From assembly GCA_014773175.1 (NCBI GenBank), contig VXCM01001014.1, positions 243,187 through 307,186 on the forward strand: a stretch of DNA of 64,000 nucleotides. The letters are read 5' to 3'. Positions 1-12,800 of the stretch are shown piece by piece (position 1 is the first letter of the stretch; each line of letters begins with the position of its first letter). The notes beneath the pieces are model-generated. The model ran no database searches. It had not been told where the DNA came from and was given only the letters and a program-made list of their open reading frames with translations. This DNA is from Lucifuga dentata (taxonomy: Eukaryota > Chordata > Actinopteri > Ophidiiformes > Bythitidae). The translations under genes and the position numbers were made by a program.

Positions 1-145
1 TGTGACCATCTGCTGTAATGCTACAAACTATAGCTGTCAATTATATGTGGTGGAGTAAAATGGACAACATTTCTGAAATGTAGTGGAAGAACAAAGTTAC
101 ACAAAGCACCTCAAAATATACCTATATATGGAATATGAGTAAATG
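1..145 (+). repeat. Teleost 'AAGTACTTAAG' repeat, fragment at window start
   Basis: GTAGTGGAAGAACAAAGTTA and AAAGCACCTCAAAATATACC match the wording of a common fish MITE (cut by the window edge). Further diverged copies are at 1060-1200, 5160-5280, 5555-5680, 16900-17000, 17365-17470, 27080-27180 and 45000-45130. Confidence 0.45.
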
Positions 146-3100
146 TAATTATTTATTTTTCCTTCTTGACTGGATCTGGTCCTGATCTGGTACTGACTTG
201 AACAGGTCTAAGGTGGTTTTGCCTGCAGTCGTAGTTACATTAGTTGCAGAAAGTGGAATGTTTACCCAATGGATTTGAACCCTGCAGTCTAACTTTCAAC
301 CAAATCAGTGGCCTGCCCTAGATACACATGAAATGTAACAGCCTGGAGCTCCTATTTGTACCATTCTCTCTCTTACCCATATTTCAGGCTTATTCTCACA
401 AGGGCAAGAGATGTCCCTCACAGGCACAAAGCAGCAAAGTGGTGTAGATGGAGGGTACCCAGCAGAGTTGGCTGTCAGGTGCGACAAATTAATGGCAAAA
501 TCTAACCCAGCGCTGCTGCTAGGCAGGCAGGGGTGGCAGCTGTTCAATGAGACTCGCTCTCACTGCTGCGCACATTAACATGGCATGGAAACTTGTTTCA
601 GGCATCGCCAAGACCATGTTTACGAGCTCTGATTTCTCCTAAAGGTGAAGCGCGTGGACAGAGGAGGAAGCAGAAACCAGCTGCCATGAAACTCGATGGA
701 TTTGTGTCAGCAAAGATGCTCTGCTTAATGATTTCTCTCATGGCTTCCACATCACCAATGATGAAATTCTTTCGTTATATGTGGCCTAAAGTAAAACATC
801 TCATCTTTGCTTCAAAATTTCTCTACCATAGCTAAAAGCCTTATTAGTCCGTTTTTAATACAAATCAACTGCATTTTGAATCAAGTGGATTTTTTCTTGA
901 TTTTAATGGAGTGTTGGCCTTATCTGCAAAAAAAAAAAGCATTGTACCACTGAAATGAAAGAAGACCTGACATATACTTTTAAAAACAATATTTTATCAA
1001 ATCATCTGATGTTGAATTTAAAATGAATTTTAAGCTGCAGTGAGCTCCAGTGACTCATCAGATACTTATAGTTGAGTATATTTCTAAAATGGACTGTAGT
1101 AGAAGCAGAAAGTAGCAAAAACATGGAAATACTTAAGTACCTCAAAGTTTTACTTAAGCTCAATACTGCAGTAAAAGTATTTGGTTACTTTTAGTGCACT
1201 ACGTCTCGTTTTATGATCTTAACAGGTAGGAGACTTTTCTAAGTTCATAAAGGAGCACATGTCAATATGTTTTCAGCCTGGGTTTTTCCCCAGTGAGAAT
1301 AAAAGCCATAACCCTGCAGTGTTCATTCAACCAGTTAACAGAGACAAACCAGTCAAACAGTGGGCGTTGTCATCATAAGTTCACTGAGGTTGTAATCGTA
1401 CACGGGTACACCCCCCACCCACCCACTCCACCCTTTACACTAGGCTGCCAGCGAAATATGTCTGATTGCTCCTGAAACCCTGCACTGACCTGAAAACAAC
1501 TTCCAAAATTATAAATATCTTTCCCCTCCTGAAATCCACTGGATACATGATAGGAAAGTGGCCCCCTCATTCACACACCCAATCAAAGTCTTTAGAAAGA
1601 TCAAAGGTGTCTCTGGACACTAATGCAAATCTCTGAAGATTAACACCGGATGAAGCCACTGTGGAATTTTTTCAGCAACTCTGAGTTAAACTCTAAAAGT
1701 CATTGACGAGAAAAAAGAGACGTCAACACCAGCAATAGATCCTGACTTGTAATGATGTTTACCTTTGGTTATTCAGCACTAAACAACCACATTTATATTC
1801 TCTTTACTTTATCCTGTTTCTAAACCAATTAGCTGAACATTTGGCATTTTCATTCATTTCATATCTGCATTTCCTAAAACAGTTTCTTAACTTACATTTT
1901 CTTATTGCCGTTCCAACCTTTGAACACTATAAACTAGAGTATGTGTGTGTGTTATTAAAAGGCAGAGAAGTGTTTCATCAGCTTCAGGACTTAGTTTTAT
2001 CATATAAATTTTCATTATTGTGTTGTTTATATAAAAGTCGTATATGTGAAGTTTGCTCTCATATTTTTCATGTCTCCTCTGTTTTCAAAGCTACACAGTT
2101 TACAAGGATCTTCTAAGTTTTTCCCTTCTTGTCCTTAGTGCTTCAGGTGTCTGATTTGGAATCATAGCAGGTCATGACCTAGCTGTTATATTTGAAAATG
2201 TGAAATGTTCAACAAATGAATTTCAGGATTTCATGGCACTTTCAGTTGCTTATAAACTGCAAGAAATTTCCATTTTACTTGTTCATATTTGTCTTTTATT
2301 GAGTACTACACATCAGTATCATTATTTCAATCTGTTACAAATCAATTGGTTTCAGGAGTCTATCAGTATACAACTGTGCTAAAATCAAGAAAATGACACT
2401 TCATTTTCGAAATTTCTTAAGTCTTAAATGTTGAATCCTGCAGAGGTGTAAACATGCCTGCGTGTACACATCTAAAGCCCACAGAATGTGCACACCACTG
2501 ATTCTCCTGCAGTGTCCTAACGATGCAATTTCCAAAGGCTCGGGTTAGATGGTTGTGTGCTCACTCATCCGTTAAGTGAACACCCAATAGCGAGTCGGCA
2601 CTCGTGCACTAGCTAAGTAACAAGTTGTGACAAGCTCAGATAGCTCCCTGACTCTCAGGCCTCGGTATTTATTAAAGTCTATTCAACTCTGTGTCTTGCA
2701 AAAATAAACAGAGTGCCAGGCTGCTGGAGAAAGTGCTGACAGTGAGCATACTTTATCCAGGTTGGAATAGAATGGGGATGAACCTTATAGCCCCTGGGAC
2801 ACTGGGGGAAGCACTAAACACTACTAACTCTGCAGATAGAATGCCACTTCGTGAGCAAACCTTCTCCTTTCCAGTTGAGTACAGGTACAGTCATTCGCAG
2901 AATCAAATGGTCGTATCAGTGAGAGAGAGAGAGAAGGAGCAAGTGGAGGGTGGCAGAAAGGGAGGAAAGATTATAAGACAGAGTAAAAGAGACAGAAGTG
3001 AAAAGTGATGAGGGTAATGAGGGGAAAAGCTGCAGCGAGGGGGAGTTACTGCAGTTCATTGACACTCTAAATGTCAAAGGTGAAGTTAAAATCTTTTGTT

Positions 3101-3431
3101 AAGCCTGTTGCGCTCCCTTTTAAGTATGGTGTAAAGCTGTGAATTCTTAGATCAAAACTTACTGCAACTGCTATAACTTGTCACACAGCCTCTGACACAT
3201 CGTAGGTAAATCCAAGAGGTAATACAAAACACTGTTGATGTGCTTTTTGCCCATTTAGCTTCATATAAGCGAACTTTAGACATTCAAAGTGCAGGTGCTT
3301 GAGGCTAGGTTATTTATCTTTTCTTGCAGTTCATTTTAGGAATTGATGCCTTAAACAGGGACTAGAAAACGTGATTTTGAGAAGCAAAGTCATGGGGACT
3401 GGGGGACTATCCCATATAAGATAATCTATTA
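146..3431. other. Intergenic, no gene seen
   Basis: AT-rich DNA with the repeat at 1060-1200 and a short GA-rich patch near 2920-3000. Open frames here are short and lack splice or domain support. Confidence 0.6.
1060..1200 (+). repeat. Teleost 'AAGTACTTAAG' repeat, clearer copy
   Basis: GTAGAAGCAGAAAGTAGC, GAAATACTTAAGTACCTCAA, GTTTTACTTAAGCTCAATAC and GTATTTGGTTACTTTTAGTG give the typical order of this repeat. Confidence 0.5.
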
Positions 3432-3600
3432 GAGGGCCAAACTCGAGACCAACTCATTCACACTTATGGACAATTTAAGTTTCCAGTTTACCTAACCTGC
3501 ATATCTTTGGACTGTTGGAGGAAACCAGAGCACCAGGAAGAAATCCATACAGACAAAAGAAAAACATGTAAACTCCACAAAGAAAAACCCCAGCCTGACT
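3432..3600 (+). repeat. Dispersed teleost repeat
   Basis: CACACTTATGGACAATTTAA, CTTTGGACTGTTGGAGGAAA and ACATGTAAACTCCACAAAGA recall a very common fish repeat with the wording 'ggactgtgggaggaaaccggagcacc'. Class uncertain. Confidence 0.5.
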
Positions 3601-3971
3601 GCCTTGATATAAAGAGACAATGTTAACCAAAGCTGTGGATGGCACAGTGGAAACAACAATGCTCTCAAAATGGCAAACTGTGGGCCACACTTTATCATTT
3701 TTATTCTTTTTGATGCAGAAGTCACTGACAGTTGATGCTTTCACTGCAGTTGGCATTCTGTTTCAGCTGCAAACATCTGTGCTTATAGTTATGCCCCCCA
3801 AAAATGCAGACCTGATGCACAGCACTTTCTTCAGTTTGGTGTCCATGCTAACAGATTAAAGTGAACACACCAGTGTTTCTACTGCTCAGATATTCACAGT
3901 TTGCCATCATTGTGTGATGTGTGGGTTTGACAAAACAAGGAGAAAAACACAGTACACAGTTATGTTTAGAT

Positions 3972-4299
3972 CAGGGGTACTCAAATACAAAAATACAAAT
4001 ATTAAAGGTCCACAAAGAAAATTTTCAATAAGACAAAGATCTGTTTATTAAAGGCAGTCAAGCCAGGGTTGGACTGGGGGGGTGGGGTGCTGCTGCTGAA
4101 ACTAGCTGTGCTGTCAACTTTCAACTTTCAGTCGGACATTGTTTCACTTTGCAGCTTTTGAATTTTGACTTGTTGCGTCACAGCAATGTCTTGCTGATAA
4201 TACGAATAATATATATGAAAAGTATAATTTGCTCAGTGTCTGGAGACAGTTGTGGTTTGGTCCAGATCTGGACCACGGTCAGGATTTTGAGGATGACTG
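3972..4299. mobile_element. hAT-type MITE, 328 bp, with perfect 8-bp target duplication
   Basis: The left end is CAGGGGTACTCAAATAC; the inverted right end is CAGTCATCCTCAAAATCC, agreeing at about 10 of the first 13 positions. The same octamer GTTTAGAT occurs at 3964-3971 and 4300-4307, exactly abutting both ends. No transposase frame is present, so it is non-autonomous. Confidence 0.78.
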
Positions 4300-4390
4300 G
4301 TTTAGATTATATCACCACAGTGGCAAATTGCAGTATTATGTTAAAAGCAACGAACATATCAATGTCTTTATTGTTATTGTTGTTCTTATT

Positions 4391-4433
4391 TAAAAAAAAA
4401 AAAAAAAAAANAAAAAAAAAAAAAAAAAAAAAA
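4391..4433. repeat. Poly-A run with N at 4411
   Basis: About 42 A around one N. The true length is unknown. Similar N-split homopolymers lie at 6221-6256, 6838-6869, 15801-15832, 16441-16480, 25939-25962, 50491-50523, 51061-51095 and 62005-62035. Confidence 0.8.
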
Positions 4434-5554
4434 CTTTCTGTGATTTTGATTTGACAGCCTCAGAAATCAATATAAAGTTGCAGTGCTCTCTGACATAGCA
4501 TCACACACAACAAAATGACATTATAGGCTTTACAAATATATGACTTATTGCAGGGCTGTTGTACTGGATTGCATTAGACTTCACAGATGTACTTAATAAA
4601 CCTTTAACTCAGTATAGATCAAATAGAAATGTGCTCACCCTTGGAGTGAACACTTGTGTTGTATCTGCACTGTTCTACATTCTGGCATGTTTGTGCTTCA
4701 TGCTTGGCAGCCGTTGCGTTTCAGGCTTTGGTGTACACCAAACTGATGTACATATTTCCTGCTTGCTTGACTGGCTGTGTTCCCTCGTCTGACAATTTAA
4801 CCCAACAAACATCTGCTTCTCCCTCACTGAAAGCCAAAAACTCCCCTGCTTTCTCTGAACGAAACTTGAGACTCAAGAATTATACTGTTTCTGCTTCAAA
4901 TCCAAAATTGAAATCTAAATTAGATGCTGAAATGGGAGCTTGGCCGCTGCTGGTTTCATCTCTGAATTTATTAGATTGCCTTAGTGCTTAAATTAAATTG
5001 CTATTGAGCAATTGAACAAAACAACAATTTGACCAGAAAGCTTTGACTTGCAAATAAGCTCTCTGATTGGCTGCTGGGTGAGGTTTGAGTGTCTGGGGAA
5101 GATTATACTGCAAGGAATGATTTACATCAAGGACTAATCATGGAATTTGGATCTTCCTCAGAACTTTTAACATCCAGGAAACTGAATATACCTCAGAAGC
5201 ACTGAAGGAAGTACTAAATCCTAAATATACTCAAGTATCAAAAGTAAAAGTATTCATTTCGAAGAATGGTCACTGCCAGACTCTTAAGGTGCAGGTAACA
5301 ATGGATTTCCTTGCACGACCTCTCCTCAAACAAAGTGGCCATTTCGATTTTCTAACGTATGTGCATTTGCTGGTCCAGTAATAAAATTTGTGCAGTGTGC
5401 AGACGCCCACAGAGATGTCCACACAGACGTCCACACAGACAGTCGCTGATGTGAGCAGCTGATGAAATTTACATCATACTGACCCTCATAGCTACATGGA
5501 CGTAGAAAGTATAATTCAGCCTGTCATCTGAACAGAAATTAACCACAGCCTCTT

Positions 5555-5680
5555 AAATTTAGCAGAATAGAAGTAGCACAAAAAGGAAATACTCAAGTAA
5601 GGAACATTCTTCTCAAACTTGTACTTAATACTAAGTACATATATAAATGTACTTAGTTACCTTCTAATACTGTAACTGAG
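5555..5680 (+). repeat. Teleost 'AAGTACTTAAG' repeat copy
   Basis: AGAATAGAAGTAGCACAAAA, GGAAATACTCAAGTAAGG, CTTGTACTTAATACTAAGTA and AATGTACTTAGTTACCTTCT. Confidence 0.5.
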
Positions 5681-5948
5681 ACATCAAAGAAACGATTTAT
5701 GAAACATCACACATTACAGCAAACTAAATGCCATTCAGTTTTAGCTGTAATCAGGTAGAATGAGGATAGAAGCTCCACTGTAGATCCATTGCAGGTTGTG
5801 TGGGTGAGAGGCCCTGAGGGAAGAGGATTTACACAGGGGAAACCAGAATCATCGGAATTCAATTTCAAGATCAGAAGGTGATGACCCCACTTTTAGGGAG
5901 AGCCTCAGGAGAAGGGCTTAGAGATTGGCTGCCCACAACATGCTTCAA

Positions 5949-6000
5949 CCAGCTACCCACACACACATCACACACATACACGCACACACACCACACACAT

Positions 6001-6061
<61 letters not shown>

Positions 6062-6062
6062 N

Positions 6063-6098
<36 letters not shown>
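5949..6098. repeat. (CA)n microsatellite joined through an N to poly-G
   Basis: Interrupted then pure (CA)n to 6061, N at 6062, then about 36 G. The sudden change from CA repeat to long poly-G looks like sequencing or assembly error rather than true sequence. Confidence 0.8.
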
Positions 6099-6103
<5 letters not shown>

Positions 6104-6422
6104 CACTTCCTGAGACCTTGGACCATGTGGCTGGTCTGGGCCAAAATGGTCTTGTTGCATTCAAACCACTTCTCTGTCTCTTTGTCTCAATCTCAATCTT
6201 CGTCTCTATCTTCGTTACATTAAAAAAAAAAAAAAAAAANAAAAAAAAAAAAAAAATCACCTGTTCCAAAAATACAATTATTTTACAAGATGGTGAAATT
6301 TTCCAATAATAATTCCAGTAATTCCAAAAGTTTTCCAGTTTGAGCTGAAAAACAGTCTTGTTTCAACATGATTGGTCTTGGTTAGTCTTTGTAAAGTATT
6401 CAGGTTGATATATTGTAAGGAG

Positions 6423-6754
6423 GAGTGTCCAGAGGTCTACATAGGGAAAACCAAACAACAAATCTGTAAGTGGATGGCCCAGCACAGGACACGACAGGAC
6501 CAGACTCAGCGGTTTACCTCCACCTGAATGATGGAGGACATTCCTTTGAAGATGATAATGTACACATTTTGGACAGAAAGGATCATTGGTTTGAGAGAGG
6601 AGTAAAGGAGGCCATTTATGTTCATGTAGAGACACCTTCCCTCAACAGAAATGGAGGTCTCAGATACAATCTCCCCACCAGCTACAGTGTGCTGCTGTCT
6701 TCCCTTCCAAAGAAATTTGGGTTCAGGTCGTGCATCCAACCAGGGGACCATTAA
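6423..6754 (+). pseudogene. Remnant of a Penelope-like element GIY-YIG endonuclease domain
   Basis: One frame reads VYIGKTKQQICKWMAQHR, which has the YIG core and following Arg/His pattern of GIY-YIG nucleases. About 60 bases later a second frame continues SAVYLHLNDGGHSFEDDN, VHILDRKDHWFERGVKEA and PSLNRNGGLRYNLP, the C-terminal half of the same domain as found in fish Penelope-like retroelements. The frame change and the lack of any reverse transcriptase show a dead fragment. It lies between two N-containing poly-A runs (around 6240 and 6853). Confidence 0.7.
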
Positions 6755-7322
6755 AAATTAGAAGTTGAAATTTATTATTTGAAATTAATTCATCGCTTGA
6801 AATTTGAATAATGCATTTTACATTATGCATTATTCAAAAAAAAAAAAAAATANAAAAAAAAAAAAAAAATAGAATATATCTGTTTATTTGGCATTGAAAG
6901 TCTGTTGTGATTTAACATCATAGTTACTGTAGTTACTGGAGGTTTAACATCCTTCTGTGCTTTCATTTCTGACTGACAAAGCCATTTGGATGAATGGTGA
7001 AACTTTTCAGAATTAAAACCTTTAATCCAGCTGACCTGACTCAGTTTTCATACAATATATCTACCCGCCTGGATGACTGAGAATCTTCATCAAAATATTC
7101 AGGTTGATGTTTTTGTCATATTTGTTCTGAGACTGTTGATGTCTTCCTGTCTTCGCCTGTTTTGGCACCACCCTGGCACACCATGCTTCCCTTTAATTCA
7201 CATTTTATGGTTTAAATTCAAGGTGGAAGTGGAAATGTAACCCTAAAAGATAGTGAGAGTCCTTGATTGAGGAACATGCAGATAGGGATTAGATTGACCC
7301 AGCTGGACTCAATACTCTACTG

Positions 7323-8226
7323 CAGGCATGGGCAACTGGCGGGCTGGGGGCCAGATACGGCCTACACCTTTAAGCTATCAGGCCCTTGGATGACATCTCA
7401 ACTAATAAAAATGAAAATTATAAAATTGTTTTCCTTTATTATTACCAACATCCATCAGCAGCGGGCACTTGCTAATTACTACTGCTGTATTTACTACCAT
7501 CCATCAGCAGAGGGCGCTCACTCATTGCTGATGCTGCATTATGAGACGTGTTCCTGTTAGCTCCTGTTTCGTCCACAGGTAAAAGAGGAAAGATGAGTGT
7601 CAAGAAAAGAAAAGTTGACTTAGAAAACCATTCATTCCAGTCAAGATGGGAAACGGATTACCATTTTGCAGCCTTTAAAGGCAAGCCGGTGTATTGGTGT
7701 GTCTGGAAACAATGTCAACAATGAAGGACTTCAACTTGAGTTGCCACTGCAACACTATGCATAAAGACAAATATGACAGGTACGCCGGAGCTGCTTGGGC
7801 TGTTATTGTGGCTGGCCTGAAGGGAAAAACACAGCATCAGCAGACTTCATTTGTAAAAACCGCTTCTACACAGGAGTAATCTATAAGGCATCTTATGTAG
7901 TTTCACTGGAGCTAGCAAAAGCTAAAAAGCCCTGTCAGAAGGCAAATTAGTAAAACGATGTGTGGTGGATTAATTATTTTTCCTTCATGAATTCCAATGC
8001 AACAAAATGCGCTCATCAATCTACAGTTTTAAAAAACAGACTTAAAAATGTGTTGTTCAGTTATCAAAAAAGACTAGACTGAATCGTTTTTGTGTTTTAT
8101 GTAACTTTTAAATATTAAACTAATTACTGAGTTCAAAGTAATTTTTGTTTTATTTCATGTGTAGCCCTTTGACCATGAGAATGAAATTTTATTGGCCCCC
8201 ATCCTCATCAAACTTGCCCATCCTTG
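7323..8226 (+). mobile_element. Decayed hAT (Charlie/GTF2IRD2-like) DNA transposon, 904 bp
   Basis: The left end CAGGCATGGGCAACTGG and the inverted right end CAAGGATGGGCAAGTTTG are imperfect terminal repeats of the hAT type, with the G-rich stretch GGGGGCCA near both. The flanks CTCTACTG (7315-7322) and TTCTATTG (8227-8234) agree at 6 of 8 bases and differ only by C/T changes, as expected of an aged 8-bp target duplication. Inside is a broken transposase start. The element is too short for a full hAT transposase, so it is internally deleted. Confidence 0.8.
7593..7972 (+). pseudogene. Broken 5' part of a hAT transposase (BED-finger region)
   Basis: ATG at 7593 gives MSVKKRKVDLENHSFQSRW, close in style to GTF2IRD2/Charlie-type transposase N-termini. 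Near 7693 the frame shifts by one base, after which VCLETMSTMKDFNL and NTMHKDKYDRYAGAAW continue, matching the BED zinc-finger region and following helix. A stop at about 7879 is followed by further similarity (KASYVVSLELAKAKKP), ending in stops near 7950. At least one frameshift and several stops mean no product. One of the BED cysteines also appears lost. Confidence 0.75.
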
Positions 8227-9025
8227 TTCTATTGTATTCTTATCACTTTGTTGTCTTCTTTCTCACTCAAACTTTTCTTCTCTCCCTAGTGGCCTCCCCC
8301 ACTCAGGTTGTGAATGCCGATGCAGACTATGTGGGCATGATGGGAAATGTCAGTTGGAGGAAAAAAGGGGAAATCTGATTCTGGAGGCTAAAGGTCAGTC
8401 CTCCGCAGTGCATGCAGGGTGCACTGCCCTCAAGAGGTTCAGACGATTCTGCAAAGCAACGTCCAGCCAAACAACCAAAGGTTACAGGCAGATTTATAAA
8501 GGACAAAGGTCTGTGTGAATTGAACAACTTTTATTTGAGATACTGTTAAAAATGATGTGGCCACTGGCCTCGATCTAAAGAAAGAGGTGCTAGGCTGCAC
8601 CTCTAAAACCAAATGATGGCCTATAGAACAGCTACATATGTATAAGAACTTTTAATGGATTATCGCATCCCTGAAGAAGACATGGGAGACATGTAAAAAT
8701 GCAAAAAACTTCTACTTTTGTTCCACGCACATCCTATAAATAAAAACATTGAAATTTATTTTTCAGTTTGTGAAGTGTGATGCAATCCAACACAACATCC
8801 CCACAATAATAATAATAATATTTTTTGTTTCCTCTTCTTATGAACTTATCATATTCAATTTTTGTTGGCAGTGTCAGAAAGGTGTTGATTTGATTCCAGT
8901 GAGTTTGGAGGCTGTAGTTTGTAGATTGGTTGAGTTATTGCATTGGATTGCATTATACTGAATGCTGTTTCTAATATTTTGTCCACCCTCATTAAATGGA
9001 AGTCGTCGAAGTGTTTGAAAGACAC

Positions 9026-9069
9026 TTCAGTCTGTGGAAACTGACAGCTGTCAGTTTCCACAGACTGAA
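9026..9069. repeat. Perfect 44-bp palindrome
   Basis: The left arm TTCAGTCTGTGGAAACTGAC + AG (9026-9047) is exactly the reverse complement of 9048-9069, with no spacer. The bases just outside (C and C) do not pair. A smaller inverted repeat, GAAGTGT...ACACTTC, overlaps its left edge. Confidence 0.9.
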
Positions 9070-9540
9070 CAGCTGCTCCCTCCACCCTGTTTTATATCTG
9101 TTTCTGCTTCAGATTCATGTTTGTTCTGTTATTTATCATATGATATCACATGCTGCTATTATGGCATCACATTTATAGTTTGGTATTGTAATACAGTCAA
9201 GAATCCATGAATTATCAGCACATTGAAAGCTTCAATCCAATAAATTCACTGCAAACATTCAGATAATGTCAAAGTGGAAACAGCCTGATGTTCTTCCAAA
9301 ATGAAAATAGTGATAATTTCATGCATCTTATTCATGCTTGGTTTACTTTTTTGAGATTTGTGTAATTTTTTTGGTTATGATTCTGCCCTACACTTGTCTT
9401 TGGTCTGTCTTTACTTTTGGAACACTTTGAGCCAACTGCCAACAAAGTTTTTCTCCTTTAACATGTGTGGTCTTTCTTTTGAATGTTTTATATCTACTTT
9501 TCTGACAAAACTTTAGTTTTAAACAAGTTTTAACTGTATC

Positions 9541-9571
<31 letters not shown>

Positions 9572-9778
9572 GTACTTACTATAAAGAATTATTCCTTTCA
9601 GACAAGTAAAATATTTAATATAATGAAGCAAATTAAATCTCACAGATCTCACATATAAGGACAGGATCAGCCAAAGAAGGAAAGAAAATAATACATAAGG
9701 AAGGAACAGAGGGAAGGAAATGGGTAAATGAAAGTAATGTGTAGATGAGGAAGCAATTAAGGATAAAAGAAGGAAGGC

Positions 9779-9780
<2 letters not shown>

Positions 9781-9830
<50 letters not shown>

Positions 9831-9831
9831 A
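9781..9831. repeat. (GAAA)n microsatellite
   Basis: About twelve uninterrupted GAAA units. The purine-rich stretch starts earlier, near 9670. Confidence 0.9.
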
Positions 9832-12800
9832 GGATGATAGTGATATGAGCTTATCTCATGTTGAGTGTAAAATCTGAAGTAACTTTTTTTCACTGCAGCT
9901 GTTATATAAATACAGTACAGTTAAAAAGTACATTTACATCTGAAATGTTGTAAAAGTATTTGTCAGCTGTTGCTAAGATAAAGTTAGAAAAAAATATAGC
10001 CCAAATACAAAACATAAGGAAAAGCCAGAGGGATTATTTGAATGATTGTGTTTGATTCAGAACTTTTCAATGGATAAACCTTTCCATTCAGTGTCGTAAA
10101 CAAGGCACAGCAGTTTGACCACATATTTAGGGTAATTTTAAAAGAGGAAGTACATAGCCAAGTATACACTATCCTCTGTGCTCTGCTAAAGAAAGCACTT
10201 TGGCAAAAACCACAAACAAACACACTGGGAAAAGAGCGAATGGATTTCATTGTGAAATTCCAAACATGAGCATGTCACAGGCTGAACGGACTTGGGAGCT
10301 ATTGAAGCTTATTCATTCATAAATCTTGAAAGGAAAGCGCACACAACATATGGAAGTGTTTTTCCCCCGAACCAAGTCAACATGGTAGCGTTATTATCCA
10401 CGGCAGCATGAGAAGCTTAGAGCCGGGAGAGGCCAGCTCGGCTTCTCTTTGCACAACAGAAATTATTTTTTAGACACTGGTATCTGATGGGGGGAGAAGC
10501 ACCCAGCAGCAGAGCGATCTCTAGAGTCCCTCCACATATGGAGGTGGTTATATCAAATGGCGCGTTCTCCGGCAATTCCCCCAGTTGCAAAAAAAAAATC
10601 ACTGAAATTCTTATCCCAGTCTGTCTCTGCTGTCCATTCTCCTATTAGGCTCACAGCAGTACACAGTCTTCACGTCTGTTGAGTCTCGTCTTCATCATTA
10701 TTTCTTTCTCTGCAGCAGTGCTCAACTCGTGATTAAAGGATCTCAAGTTCTTATTCCAGATTTGAAGACAAAAATGCCTCCCGTGGTTTCGCTGCCAGGC
10801 TTTGACTTTTAAACATCTTTATCTACCATTGCTATCGCCCTCGTTTAAACCTACAATTTAAATCAAGCCTGAACACGTTATATTTCATTTCTTTGTTTAT
10901 TTGTCTGACTGTTGTGGTCATCGAAATCTTTTTCGAGTGAGCAGTGGACCGATGTAGAAAGAACTTTCACAGAAAGAGGAGGAACAAGAAAAAGGGGGAA
11001 AAAAACTTTAAAACTATTTTGTGTGCTAATTGCTGTTATGTTTATACACTGAATTTCCAAAAGATCAGAGTCAGATAAACAATATTTATTGTACCGTGAC
11101 AAGAACTCAGGAATTTTCCTTCATTTCAAACCAAAGAACCAGGACCAATTTGGTTAGCAGGATTATGGTTCCTGAACAATTTTTTTAAGCTCCTACCCAG
11201 GGTAGAGACAAACAAATGAGACAGAAATAATTAAAGGAGCTATTGCTTTCTGAAGGTCAGCAATGACTTAATTATATTTTAAGGCAGAAAATAATGATTA
11301 GAGCAATTGTATCCACTCCATAGACTCCACCATCACACAACGTTTACATTGGTCCATTAACCTGAATCTTTTTTTCCTGTTTAGATTTTCATTCTCTCAC
11401 CCCCAGACATTTCTGACCAAGAGCAAAGTGATCTCATGTGACTTTTGCTGCTATATTTTGATACAAGTAGATGTTTTCCTGTATGAAACGGAACCAAACC
11501 AACCAGTAAATGCAACATTGTAACAATTTAGTCTCTGATTGAGACCAGATCAAACAAACTACATGTCTGAAAACACGCTAAGAGAGGTTGGCTCTGGTCT
11601 GGAACAGCTACTGATGTGGACCTGCAAATCCCATTCAGAACATTGTATGTGATATTGGACTGAAATAGATAGTAAAAATGTATGATCTTAAGTCCTAAAA
11701 AAATTCTGTTCTGAAAATCAAAAGGTTGGTGAACTGAGTTTAGGCAAGTTTTTACTCTGCTCCATTCTTGATGATTTCCAAGAGCAACAACCCATAACAT
11801 CAGTTACTTTCTGATTATGTGCATGACAGGTAACTTTAATAAAACCTCTAAGGTTATTTTAGCATTTATTTAAAAAATGCAACCTTTAAAGCCTCTGTAC
11901 TGCTGTGACCATTTTGAGCTGCACGAGGTCAGACAACCGCATTTCCTCCGGACATTAACATTCACTAGCATCTGCTTCAAAGAAAATCCCTTTACAAATC
12001 CAGGAATGTATCTCTGCTGGATTTCAAGCTTTGACATTTCACCAATGTGGATGTCCCTCTGGCTTAAAGGCTTGAAAAGTGCATCTTCAGCGCTTCATAG
12101 TATGTATTATTCCCCCTTATTTGCCAACTGAACTCTGTATAGGTTATATATAATTCATTTTTGTTCCCCAGCCATGGCAAGGTCAGATCTATTTGGATAG
12201 CATTTCAGCACCAACTAATATAAATATGTATTATTGAGGCAAGCATTTTAGAATTCCACTCTTCCATTTTACTGCATAGATGTGTCAATCATATGACAGT
12301 AACAAAAACTAAGTAATATGCAGCGACTGTGTGTGTGTGTGTGTGTATAATTTACAAATGAGCTTTTTTTTTTTGCCCTTGAAACATATTTGATTATGCC
12401 TTTCTTTCATTATGCATCTATAAATGTGTCTCTATACCAGAGAAATTCCTGTTTATATATTTATGTATTTATCTGGCAAATAAAGAGACTCAGCATTGTT
12501 GAAATAACCCACCACCCTGCTGAAAATTAAATACTGTGGTCATGGATGAATAACAGTTTGGGGATTTGGTTTGCATGTGATTAAAATGCAGAAATAATTG
12601 GATGCATGTTGACACTCAGGTCAACCCAATTACTGTAATAAGAGGTGTATTTACATTTTGTCTTAGCTGCAATGACATTAAACACCCCAAGACTCTCTGG
12701 GTCTTACAAAACACTAATTCTATGCAAAATCACCTGTTTAAATCTACCATAATTTTTTGACACATTCTGCACCCTATATTATTCCTCATTTTTAGGAAAG

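Noticed and set aside
262..300. B-box-like GGGTTCAAATCC on the minus strand, possible tRNA or SINE
   Set aside because: No cloverleaf can be formed and no A box at the right distance was found; too little to call.
5871..6223. Several overlapping frames of Val-Cys, Thr-His, Gly or Pro repeats
   Set aside because: Translations of (CA)n and poly-G.
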